NCBI RefSeq assembly: GCF_000203975.2 | Contig: NZ_AFCF02000002.1 | Location: forward strand, 84,430-148,429 | DNA: 64,000 nucleotides | Direction of reading: 5' to 3' | Source of the DNA: Leisingera sp. ANG1 | Lineage (GTDB): Bacteria > Pseudomonadota > Alphaproteobacteria > Rhodobacterales > Rhodobacteraceae | In this document: one piece after another, positions 19,230 to 26,538 of the stretch | Numbering within the stretch: the first letter of the stretch is position 1 | Layout: every line of letters begins with the position of its first letter | Made by a program: the position numbers and the translations under genes | The notes under the pieces: generated by a model | What the model was told of the DNA's origin: nothing | The model's input: only the letters and a program-made list of their open reading frames with translations | Databases searched by the model: none

Positions 19230-19934
19230 ATGTCCCTATTTCACCCCGTCAATCTGGTCTGCCCGCAGTGCGAGGCGCCGGTGACCATGATGGCCGTGGG
19301 CAGCGTAAACGCCGACCGGCGGCCTGACCTGCGCGACGATATCCTGCAAGACCGGTTTCAGGACTGCGCCTGCGATGCCTGCGGCGAAAGCTTCCGGCTG
19401 CAGCCTCAGTTCAACTATCTGGATGCAGGCCGCGGCCAGTGGATTGCCGCGATGCCTGCCAGCCGCCTGCGCGACCATCTGGAACTGGAGGATGAGGCCA
19501 GGGAGCTGTTCGGCGCCAGCTATGGTGCCAGCGCCCCGGCGGCGGCCCGCGACGTCGGCAGCGGCCTGGCGGCGCGCCTCACTTTCGGCTGGCCTGCAGT
19601 GCGGGAGAAGCTGCTGATTAAGCAGCTGGGACTTGATGACGTGATCGTCGAAATGATGAAGCTGCACATCCTACGCAGCGTGGAAACGGTTCCGCTGGCA
19701 GAAGGCATCGAACTGCGTCTGACCGAAGCGGATGAAGAGGAAGACAGCTATGTGTTCGCCTGGCTGGAAACGGCGTCAGAGCAATACCTTGAATACATGA
19801 CCGTCCCGGCAGAGCTCTACCGTGCCATCCAGGGCAACCCGGAGGGCTGGGCCGCCGTCCGCGGGCGGCTGGACAACGGTTATTTCGTGGACATGCAGAA
19901 GCTGTACATGGGCGAAGGGCGCCAGGCAGAGTGA
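19230..19934 (+). CDS. CpXC-domain zinc-ribbon protein
   Basis: 234 residues. The N-terminal half matches the CpXC domain: VCPQCEAPVTMMAVGSVNAD, then RPDLRDDILQDRFQD, then CACDACGESFRLQPQFNYLD. The two CxxC pairs probably bind zinc. The C-terminal half is acidic and unassigned (LRLTEADEEEDSYVFAWLET). CpXC proteins have no settled function. It starts 22 nt after the giant HEVGH protein, with GAAAGG upstream, so the two are almost surely one transcription unit. That pairing suggests a partner role, such as immunity, chaperone or regulator, but this is inference only. No transcription terminator is evident in the 263-nt gap that follows (19935-20197). Confidence 0.82.
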   Translation: MSLFHPVNLVCPQCEAPVTMMAVGSVNADRRPDLRDDILQDRFQDCACDACGESFRLQPQFNYLDAGRGQWIAAMPASRLRDHLELEDEARELFGASYGASAPAAARDVGSGLAARLTFGWPAVREKLLIKQLGLDDVIVEMMKLHILRSVETVPLAEGIELRLTEADEEEDSYVFAWLETASEQYLEYMTVPAELYRAIQGNPEGWAAVRGRLDNGYFVDMQKLYMGEGRQAE

Positions 19935-20197
19935 TCTAGTTCTGTCTGACCAGGCAAGCGTCACGAGTTCAGGTCAGTTTTGCAGTAAATAGGTTTCAGC
20001 TAAGGGCAGCCAGACGTTCCTGCAGAACAGGTCTTCTGGCAAGGCCTGCAGCTTTGCTCATGGGAGAAACCTTCGGGGATGGCATGCACTGGTGCGGTCT
20101 GCAATAATGCCGGCTGGACGGTCCGGCGTCTGCGCAGAAATCAAGCCTTGACCGGGTACCGGAACCCGGCAGTCCAGGTAATCCCGGAAGCAGACCA

Positions 20198-21238
20198 ATG
20201 AGCCAGCAAACTGTTCTTGTTACCGGGTCTTCCGGCTTTATCGGCTACCATCTGTGCCAGCGGCTGTTAGCAGACGGATATCGCGTCGTTGGTATCGACA
20301 ACCTGTCTGACTACTACAGTGTCCAGCTCAAGCGGGACCGCCAGGAGATGCTGGAACGGCATCCGGCTTTCAGCGTCATCAACCGCAGCATCGAAGAGCG
20401 CGGTGTCATGATGGAACTTTTCTCGGCGCACAGGCCTGACTTTGTGGTGCATCTCGCGGCCCAGGCTGGGGTACGTTATTCGATCGAAAACCCGCGTTCT
20501 TATCTGGATAGCAACATAACCGGCACCTTTGAGATCCTGGAGGCCGCTCGCGCCTATCCGCCGCGGCACATGCTGCTGGCCTCCACTTCCTCGGCTTTTG
20601 GCGCCAACACCGAGATGCCCTACAAGGAGACCCAAAAGGCCGATCACCAGATGTCCTTCTATGCCGCAACCAAGAAGGCGACGGAGAACATGGCGCATTC
20701 CTATGCGCATCTGTTTGAACTTCCGGTCACCATGTTCCGGTTTTTTACAGTCTATGGTCCCTGGGGACGGCCGGACATGGCGCTGTTCAAATTCACCAAG
20801 GCGATCCTCGAAGGGAAGCCGATTGATGTTTACAATTACGGCGACATGAAGCGGGATTTCACCTATGTCACCGATTTGGTCGAAGCGATCCGGCTGCTGC
20901 TGGATGCCGTTCCGCAACGCCGGCCGGACGGTGTTGTGCCGGAGGGCGACAGCCTGTCGCCTGTAGCACCGCATCGTGTGGTCAACATCGGCAATTCTGA
21001 ATCCGTGCGGCTGACCGCCTTTATCGAGGCGATCGAGGCGGCTACCGGGCGTAAGGCAGAACAGAACCTGATGCCGATCCAAGCCGGTGATGTTCCGGCG
21101 ACTTGGGCGGATGCTTCGCTGCTTCACAGGCTCACGGGATACAATCCTCAAACTGCCGTGGCTGAGGGCGTAGAGCATTTCGTCAACTGGTACCGGGAGT
21201 ATTATGACGCTCCATTCCCTGCAATAGACGGCAGCTAA
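20198..21238 (+). CDS. NAD-dependent epimerase, UDP-glucuronate 4-epimerase type
   Basis: A 346-residue short-chain (extended SDR) enzyme. The NAD-binding motif is GSSGFIGYHLC at residues 10-20. The active-site Ser region (LLASTSSAFGANTEMPYKE) and YAATKK with catalytic Tyr and Lys follow. The segments LSDYYSVQLKRDR and TMFRFFTVYGPWGRPDMALF closely match UDP-glucuronate 4-epimerases (CapI/LpsL family), which make UDP-galacturonate for capsule, exopolysaccharide or LPS. No other polysaccharide genes are adjacent, so the pathway cannot be fixed. The start at 20198 has GGAAGC upstream. It is a stand-alone gene; 221 nt of sequence without recognisable features separate it from the next gene. Confidence 0.93.
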   Translation: MSQQTVLVTGSSGFIGYHLCQRLLADGYRVVGIDNLSDYYSVQLKRDRQEMLERHPAFSVINRSIEERGVMMELFSAHRPDFVVHLAAQAGVRYSIENPRSYLDSNITGTFEILEAARAYPPRHMLLASTSSAFGANTEMPYKETQKADHQMSFYAATKKATENMAHSYAHLFELPVTMFRFFTVYGPWGRPDMALFKFTKAILEGKPIDVYNYGDMKRDFTYVTDLVEAIRLLLDAVPQRRPDGVVPEGDSLSPVAPHRVVNIGNSESVRLTAFIEAIEAATGRKAEQNLMPIQAGDVPATWADASLLHRLTGYNPQTAVAEGVEHFVNWYREYYDAPFPAIDGS

Positions 21239-21459
21239 AGCGGTCTGTCCGGCACCACGGGAAAGGGCAGGCCCAGTAAGGCAGTTGGTGCCGTTATCGG
21301 AGCAATGCCTGACGACTATGCTGGCTGTGTGATTTGGAAGGAAGCCGTTGACGCGAGTGACCTTGGTCATGTTGAAGACAATCAAAGGTTTATAGCCGAT
21401 GGTTTTGTAGTTCTGTTTTGAGGGGCTGGCTACAGGCCGCAAAGCAAGAGGAATTTCCG

Positions 21460-22158
21460 ATGAATAAAGTTCTGTTTCCACTTCCAGAGACACCGGTCGT
21501 TCCAGTGATGGGAGAGGAGGCTGGCTACCAGGTGGGGCGGATCTTTTGTGTTGGACGCAACTATGCAGCACATGCCGCCGAGATGGGTAACGAAGTGGAC
21601 CGGGAAGCGCCGTTCTATTTCACCAAGGCGGCTGCCAATGCTGTTCTGACGGATGAAGTTGTGCCTTATCCTCCGGGTACAGATGACTTTCACTATGAAA
21701 TGGAGCTTGCGGTGGCAATCGGGGCACCGGTTTTCCGGGCCGGGCCGGCAGAAGCAGCGGCTTCCGTATTTGGCTATGGCTGTGCATTGGATATGACCCG
21801 GCGTGACCTGCAAATTCGGGAGCGAAGGAAACAGCGTCCATGGGATCTGGGGAAAGATCTGGAGAATGGCACCGTGTTGGCCCCGATGAGCAGGGCGGGC
21901 GATTGGGAGGGTCCGGCCGGCCAGCAGATCTGGCTGGAGGTGAATGGGGAGATCAGGCAGGACGCTACGCTGGCGGAGATGATCTGGTCTGTGACTGACA
22001 TCATTGGTCACCTATCGGGGTTCTATCATTTGCGGCCGGGCGACATAATCCTGACTGGCACACCTGCCGGTGTCGGAGCGGTTCAGACTGGCGATCGGAT
22101 TCGTGGAGGGGTGGACGGGCTTGCGCCGGTTGAGCTGACATTGGCTGCTGCGGAATGA
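21460..22158 (+). CDS. Fumarylacetoacetate hydrolase family protein, fumarylpyruvate hydrolase-like
   Basis: A 232-residue FAH-fold enzyme. The metal-binding and catalytic region includes VGRNYAAHAAEMG (catalytic His), HYEMELAVAIG, and GCALDMTRRDLQ; RKQRPWDLGKDLENG is typical of the fumarylpyruvate/acylpyruvate hydrolase branch, which cleaves ring-fission products of gentisate or related aromatics. The C-terminus has the usual GDIILTGTPAGVGAVQ loop. The ATG at 21460 is chosen for its AAGAGGAATT box over a longer frame from 21418. The neighbours do not include ring-cleavage genes, so the substrate is uncertain. The TRAP transporter 324 nt downstream could import an aromatic or organic acid, but this is inference. 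Confidence 0.9.
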   Translation: MNKVLFPLPETPVVPVMGEEAGYQVGRIFCVGRNYAAHAAEMGNEVDREAPFYFTKAAANAVLTDEVVPYPPGTDDFHYEMELAVAIGAPVFRAGPAEAAASVFGYGCALDMTRRDLQIRERRKQRPWDLGKDLENGTVLAPMSRAGDWEGPAGQQIWLEVNGEIRQDATLAEMIWSVTDIIGHLSGFYHLRPGDIILTGTPAGVGAVQTGDRIRGGVDGLAPVELTLAAAE

Positions 22159-22359
22159 CGCAGGATGTCCCGTGCCGCGATAGTTGTTGCCATGCGGCGG
22201 TTTCCATATGTATCAATTTGGATGTGATTTATGGCCGTTTCGTAACGTATTGAATGGTGAATCCCGCTGACAATGGGGCGAGCGGACAGATTTCATGAGT
22301 AAAAAATGCATAATCTGCTGTTGATGGTTACAAACGCACCTAATAGCAGGGAAGCAGTC

Positions 22360-22376
22360 GGTTCGTTAAACGAACC
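22360..22376. promoter_or_regulatory. 17-bp perfect palindrome, candidate operator of the TRAP operon
   Basis: GGTTCGTT at 22360-22367 and its exact reverse complement at 22369-22376 flank a single central A. It lies 106 nt before the ATG of the TRAP binding-protein gene, the right place for an operator. The GTTCG..CGAAC core is reminiscent of sites for IclR-family regulators such as PcaR. No T tract follows, so a terminator is unlikely. Apart from this site I see nothing in 22159-22482. Confidence 0.5.
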
Positions 22377-22482
22377 CGAATGAGGGTTCTGACGGCAGAA
22401 ACGGAAAGAAAATCGCCGGGCGCCGCAGCAATCTTGCGACGGTGGAGGTCCGGTAAATGATTTGGTCAAAGGGAGGACACAC

Positions 22483-23526
22483 ATGACCACTCGCAGAAAG
22501 CTTTTGGGGGCAGCGGGCGCAGCGGCCCTGGCGGTGTTTGGCGCGATGCCGGCATTTGCCCAGGAAGTGACCTTGAAACTGCACCAGTTCCTGCCGGCGC
22601 AGGCAAACGTGCCGAAACTGATCCTGGATGTCTGGGCGGACAATGTCGAGGAAGCCTCGGGCGGGCGGATCAAGATCGACCGCTTCCCTTCGATGCAGCT
22701 GGGCGGCAAGCCGCCGGAGCTGATGGATCAGGCCATTGACGGCGTGGCCGACATCGTCTGGACCGTGGTGGGATACACGCCTGGACGCTATCCCTCGACC
22801 GAAGTGTTCGAACTGCCGTTCATGATGACCAATGCGCGCGCTGTTTCACATGCCTATTGGGAAATGTTCGACAAGCACATGAAGGACACTGAGTTCAAGG
22901 ATGTGCACATCCTGGGCACCTGGGTGCATGGCCCCGGCATGATCCACACCTCTGATCCGGTGGAAACGCCCGAAGATCTGGAAGGCATGAAAATCCGCGG
23001 CGGCGGCCGCTCGGTCAACGCACTGCTGACCGAACTGGGCGCAACTCCGGTGGGTATGCCGGTTCCGGCGATTCCGGAAGGCCTGTCCAAAGGCGTGATC
23101 GACGGCACCACCATTCCGTGGGAAGTGACCGCGGCGCTGAAGGTTCCGGAACTGGTGGAGAACCACACCGAGTTCACTGGCAAAGCCCTTTACACCCTGA
23201 CCTTTGTTTTGGCGATGAACAAAGATAAGTATAAAAGCCTGCCGGATGATCTGAAGAAGGCCATCGACGACAACTCCGGCCTGGAGTTCTCGGTCTTTGC
23301 CGGCGGCACACAGGCGGATTCCGATGGCCCGTCGCGCGAAATGGCGCTGGACTTGGGTAACAACGTGATCACCCTGGACGAAGAGCAGACCGCTATCTGG
23401 CGAGAGCGTGCGCAGCCGATTTACGACCAGTGGATCGCTGACATGAAGGAAAAAGGCATCGACGGTGCCGCGCTGATCGAAGAAGCCAGCGGGCTGATCG
23501 AGAAATACACGCCGCAGTACCAGTAA
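22483..23526 (+). CDS. TRAP transporter substrate-binding protein (DctP family)
   Basis: A 347-residue periplasmic solute-binding protein. The signal peptide is residues 1 to about 26 (MTTRRKLLGAAGAAALAVFG, then AMPAFA-Q); the RR pair is Tat-like. The mature part has DctP features: LKLHQFLPAQANVPK, then SGGRIKIDRFPSMQLGGKP, and the ligand-arginine region MKIRGGGRSVNALLTELGATPVGMP. The substrate is probably an organic or aromatic carboxylate, because DctP proteins bind the carboxylate through that arginine. The ATG at 22483 follows GGGAGGACAC. It is the first gene of a P-Q-M operon, with a hairpin separating it from the permease genes. Confidence 0.94.
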   Translation: MTTRRKLLGAAGAAALAVFGAMPAFAQEVTLKLHQFLPAQANVPKLILDVWADNVEEASGGRIKIDRFPSMQLGGKPPELMDQAIDGVADIVWTVVGYTPGRYPSTEVFELPFMMTNARAVSHAYWEMFDKHMKDTEFKDVHILGTWVHGPGMIHTSDPVETPEDLEGMKIRGGGRSVNALLTELGATPVGMPVPAIPEGLSKGVIDGTTIPWEVTAALKVPELVENHTEFTGKALYTLTFVLAMNKDKYKSLPDDLKKAIDDNSGLEFSVFAGGTQADSDGPSREMALDLGNNVITLDEEQTAIWRERAQPIYDQWIADMKEKGIDGAALIEEASGLIEKYTPQYQ

Positions 23527-23548
23527 GGCGTTTGAATTGATAAAAGTG

Positions 23549-23582
23549 AAGGGCCGCGCGGCATTGGCACTGCGGCCCTTTG
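23549..23582 (+). terminator. Intercistronic hairpin between TRAP P and Q genes
   Basis: AAGGGCCGC at 23549-23557 pairs with 23572-23580 (9 bp, 14-nt loop) and is followed by TT. It starts 23 nt after the binding-protein stop and ends about 26 nt before the next start. It probably causes partial termination or protects the upstream mRNA, so that the binding protein is made in excess. Confidence 0.6.
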
Positions 23583-23607
23583 CATACCGGAACAAGGCAA
23601 CTGAACC

Positions 23608-24189
23608 ATGCACAAGCTCATGATGCGGCTGGCCAAATCAATGGCCTACCTGGGCGGTGCGGTCCTCACTCTTCTAATCATTCTGACATGTGTTTCAATC
23701 GCTGGGCGCCTGCTCAACGGTTTCTTCCATGGCGATTTGATGGAGCGGATTGCGCCCGGGTTTTCGAAATGGATGACAGGCTGGGTCGGGCCAGTGAACG
23801 GCGACTTTGAGCTGGTCGAGGCAGGGGTGGCCTTTGCAATCTTCGCCTTCCTGCCGTTGTGCCAGATCACTGCTGGTCATGCCTCGGTCGATGTGGTGGC
23901 CAATGCGTTTCCGCGCGGTGTCAAACGGTTCCTTCGGATGGTGACCGAAGTTGTTTTTGCTGCTGTTCTGGTGCTGATCGCCTGGCGGTTGGCTGAAGGC
24001 CTTGCAGGCAAGTTTTCCAATGGCGAGACCTCCTTCCTGCTCGAGTTCCCGATCTGGTGGGCCTATGCCATCAGCCTGCTTGCAGCGGTCGTAGCCGCCA
24101 TCGTTGGCATCTATATGGGTGCAATCCGCACCATTGAATTCTTTACCGGCCGGATCCTGATCTGGGACGGCGTGGAGGGTGAACAGTGA
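23608..24189 (+). CDS. TRAP transporter small permease (DctQ family)
   Basis: A 193-residue integral membrane protein with four predicted membrane helices: about residues 13-37 (AYLGGAVLTLLIILTCVSIA), 69-90 (VEAGVAFAIFAFLPLCQITA), 110-130 (VFAAVLVLIAWRLAEGLAG) and 148-172 (WAYAISLLAAVVAAIVGIYM). The loop after helix 2 (GHASVDVV) is typical of DctQ. It pairs with the large permease. An extended segment between helices 1 and 2 (GDLMERIAPGFSKWMTGWVG) makes it longer than minimal DctQ proteins. Its stop overlaps the GTG start of the large permease by 4 nt, so the two permease subunits are translationally coupled. Confidence 0.92.
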   Translation: MHKLMMRLAKSMAYLGGAVLTLLIILTCVSIAGRLLNGFFHGDLMERIAPGFSKWMTGWVGPVNGDFELVEAGVAFAIFAFLPLCQITAGHASVDVVANAFPRGVKRFLRMVTEVVFAAVLVLIAWRLAEGLAGKFSNGETSFLLEFPIWWAYAISLLAAVVAAIVGIYMGAIRTIEFFTGRILIWDGVEGEQ

Positions 24190-25691
24190 CAGCTCTTGAA
24201 ATTGGCATCGCCTCCTTCCCGGTTCTGATGCTTCTGATTTTTTTGCGGGTGCCTATCGGGCTTTCGATGTTTCTTGTTGGCCTCGGCGGACTTATCTGGG
24301 TGACAGACGGGACTCAGGTTGCCTTTGGCCGCTTGAAAAGCGAGACCTATACTACCTTTTCCTCCTACTCGCTGACCATCGTGCCGATGTTCCTGCTGAT
24401 GGGGCATTTCGCAACGCTGGGCGGCATGTCCACCGCGTTGTTCAAGGCGGCCGAAGGGTTCCTGGGCCACCGCAAGGGCGGTGTCGCCATGGCGGCAATT
24501 GGTGCTTGCGCAGGTTTTGGTGCAATTTGCGGGTCCTCACTTGCGACAGCTGCCACTATGGGCCGGGTCGCACTGCCGGAACTGAAGCAATACGGCTATG
24601 CCGGCGGGTTTTCGACGGCGACACTGGCTGCAGGCGGCACGCTGGGCATTCTAATCCCGCCATCCGTGGTGCTGGTGATCTATGCAATTCTGACTGAGCA
24701 AAACATTGCCAAGCTGTTCTTGTCGGCCTTCATCCCCGGCCTGCTGGCAGCGCTTGGCTATGTGATTGCGATTTCCATCTATGTCCGCCTTTTCCCGGAA
24801 AGCGCAGGCACCCGCCCGCCAGTTCCCTGGGGCGAGCGCTTTGCCGCGCTGTTCCATGTATGGCCGGTGCTTCTGGTGTTTGGCCTTGTGGTTGGCGGTA
24901 TCTACCTGGGCTGGTTCACCCCGACGGAAGGTGCAGCGGTAGGGGCGTTTGGCACCGGCCTGATTGCTTGGCTCAATGGCGGTCTGAACCGCGAAACCCT
25001 GGCAGATAGTTTCCTAGTGACCGCGCGCTCCACCGCGATGATCTTCTTCATTGTGCTGGGCGCAGGTTTCTACAACGGCTTTCTGGCGCTGACCAAGGTG
25101 CCTCAGGAACTGGCCGACTTCGTGGTAAGTCAGGGCCTTAGCCCCTGGATGGTGCTGACGCTGATCCTCGCCTTCTACTTGGTGTTTGGCTGCCTGATGG
25201 ATTCGCTGTCGATGATCCTGCTGACTATCCCGATCTTCTTCCCGGTGATTTCCGCGATGGACTTTGGCCTGCTGTCGCTGCCCGCGATGCAGGCGGATGC
25301 AGCCATGGAGGTCCTGAGGGCGGGAGTTCCTGAAGGGATGGGGGCTGAGATGCTGGCCTCTATACAGGATGCCATCGCCACTGGTGCCGAACTGACCCGC
25401 GAGCAGATGAAGGAACTGGGCATCCGCGTCACAGAAGGCCGGGTAAACCGGATCGAGGCGGAGTATGTCGCCATCTGGTTTGGCGTGCTGGTGCTGATCG
25501 TTGTTGAAGTGGGCCTGATCACTCCGCCAGTTGGTATGAACCTGTTCATCATCAACGCGATGGACCGCAAGACCCGGATGATCGACACCTACAAGGCGGT
25601 GATGTTCTTCGTCGCTTCCGACATCATCCGGGTGATCATCCTGGTGGCGTTCCCGGTGATTACTCTGCTGCCGCTGATGCTTATGCAGTAA
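24186..25691 (+). CDS. TRAP transporter large permease (DctM family)
   Basis: A 501-residue sodium-coupled transporter subunit with about 12-13 hydrophobic helices. Typical motifs are FLRVPIGLSMFLVG, GMSTALFKAAEGFLGHRKGG, and AAGGTLGILIPPSVVLVIYA. In the second half it has GLITPPVGMNLFIINAMD. A soluble insertion of about 75 residues (roughly 362-425, MQADAAMEVLRAGVPEGMGA onward) lies before the last helices; such insertions occur in a subset of DctM proteins. The GTG start at 24186 overlaps the small permease stop. The operon is closed by a 12-bp hairpin just downstream. Confidence 0.95.
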   Translation: MTALEIGIASFPVLMLLIFLRVPIGLSMFLVGLGGLIWVTDGTQVAFGRLKSETYTTFSSYSLTIVPMFLLMGHFATLGGMSTALFKAAEGFLGHRKGGVAMAAIGACAGFGAICGSSLATAATMGRVALPELKQYGYAGGFSTATLAAGGTLGILIPPSVVLVIYAILTEQNIAKLFLSAFIPGLLAALGYVIAISIYVRLFPESAGTRPPVPWGERFAALFHVWPVLLVFGLVVGGIYLGWFTPTEGAAVGAFGTGLIAWLNGGLNRETLADSFLVTARSTAMIFFIVLGAGFYNGFLALTKVPQELADFVVSQGLSPWMVLTLILAFYLVFGCLMDSLSMILLTIPIFFPVISAMDFGLLSLPAMQADAAMEVLRAGVPEGMGAEMLASIQDAIATGAELTREQMKELGIRVTEGRVNRIEAEYVAIWFGVLVLIVVEVGLITPPVGMNLFIINAMDRKTRMIDTYKAVMFFVASDIIRVIILVAFPVITLLPLMLMQ

Positions 25692-25699
25692 ACATAACG

Positions 25700-25727
25700 G
25701 CCCCTTTCCGGTTGTCCGGGGAGGGGC
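25700..25727 (+). terminator. Hairpin closing the TRAP operon
   Basis: A 12-bp stem (25700-25711 with 25716-25727, two G-T wobbles) with a 4-nt loop begins 9 nt after the stop codon. There is no T tract, so it may be a weak or factor-assisted terminator. Confidence 0.5.
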
Positions 25728-25843
25728 GTGCCAAAGCTTGTGCAGGAAATGGAAATATTATGTGACGCAGGTTTGGATTGACCTGAATCACGTTTCCGGG
25801 TTCCGCTTGCGGGAATATGATGCACCAGATGGGGAGACCCGCC

Positions 25844-26020
25844 ATGCAAATCAGCAGAAGCAAAGCCGCCGCGCCGAAGGTTCAGGCGCTGGCAACGGAA
25901 GTTTCCGCGCTGCAGGGACCTTGTGTCGGCTGCACCAATTGTGTCGGGCTGTGTGACGCGCTGATAGATGCGCTAGTGCTGCCGGATCTGATTCTGTCCC
26001 GGAAGCGCGGCAGTTCGTAA
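25844..26020 (+). CDS. Small 58-residue protein with ferredoxin-like CX2CX2CX3C motif
   Basis: A basic N-terminus (MQISRSKAAAPKVQAL) is followed by GPCVGCTNCVGLCDAL, then a hydrophobic helix (IDALVLPDLIL) and a basic tail SRKRGSS. CX2CX2CX3C is the spacing of a 4Fe-4S ferredoxin half, though the proline that normally follows the last cysteine is Asp. It could bind one iron-sulfur cluster or zinc. The ATG at 25844 has GGGGAG upstream. From memory, similar small proteins occur in other roseobacters without assigned function. It lies between the TRAP operon and a thioesterase, 83 nt before the latter. Confidence 0.65.
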   Translation: MQISRSKAAAPKVQALATEVSALQGPCVGCTNCVGLCDALIDALVLPDLILSRKRGSS

Positions 26021-26103
26021 GGCGGACTTGCCTGCCATTGCGGTTTGATACCTCGGACAGGCGCCGGTAGGGTGCTCCTGCAGAGGTATGCGAGGCAGTG
26101 AAA

Positions 26104-26532
26104 ATGGCAGAGCAGGACACATTCACCCATGAAATCCGCGTGGGCTGGGGCGATTGCGACCCGGCACGGATTGCCTATACCGGGCGGCTGCCGGCCTTTG
26201 CGCTGGAGGCAATCGACGCCTGGTGGGAGCATCACCTGGACGGCGATGGCTGGTATCAGATGGAGCTGGACCGCGGCACCGGCACTCCCTTTGTGCACAT
26301 GAGCATTGACTTCCGCTCGCCGGTCACCCCGCGGCACCGGTTGCTGTGCGAGGTTTGGCCCTCGGCGCTGGGCAGCAAGTCGGTCACCTTCAGGGTGAAC
26401 GCACGGCAGGCCGGTACCCTGTGTTTCGAGGGTAAGTTTGTCTGCGTCTTCATTGCTCCGGAAACCTTTACTGCAAGGCCCGCGCCGGACGATTACCGTC
26501 GGGTGATCGAGGCGCAGCTGAGGCCGGAGTGA
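26104..26532 (+). CDS. Acyl-CoA thioesterase, 4HBT hotdog family
   Basis: A 142-residue single hotdog domain. The motif HEIRVGWGDCDPARIAYTG contains the catalytic Asp of 4-hydroxybenzoyl-CoA thioesterases (GDCDPARIVYY-type). The central helix AFALEAIDAWWEHHLDG and strand MSIDFRSPVTPRHRLL complete the fold. It probably hydrolyses an aromatic or short acyl-CoA in the cytoplasm; the exact substrate cannot be read from sequence. I use the ATG at 26104, with GAGG 8 nt upstream, rather than the GTG at 26098. The gene stops 7 nt before the convergent YcaQ-type gene. Confidence 0.9.
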   Translation: MAEQDTFTHEIRVGWGDCDPARIAYTGRLPAFALEAIDAWWEHHLDGDGWYQMELDRGTGTPFVHMSIDFRSPVTPRHRLLCEVWPSALGSKSVTFRVNARQAGTLCFEGKFVCVFIAPETFTARPAPDDYRRVIEAQLRPE

Positions 26533-26538
26533 AGCGAA

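Noticed and set aside
20267..21571. 434-codon minus-strand frame opposite the epimerase
   Set aside because: It overlaps the epimerase and the next gene's start; no motif is present.
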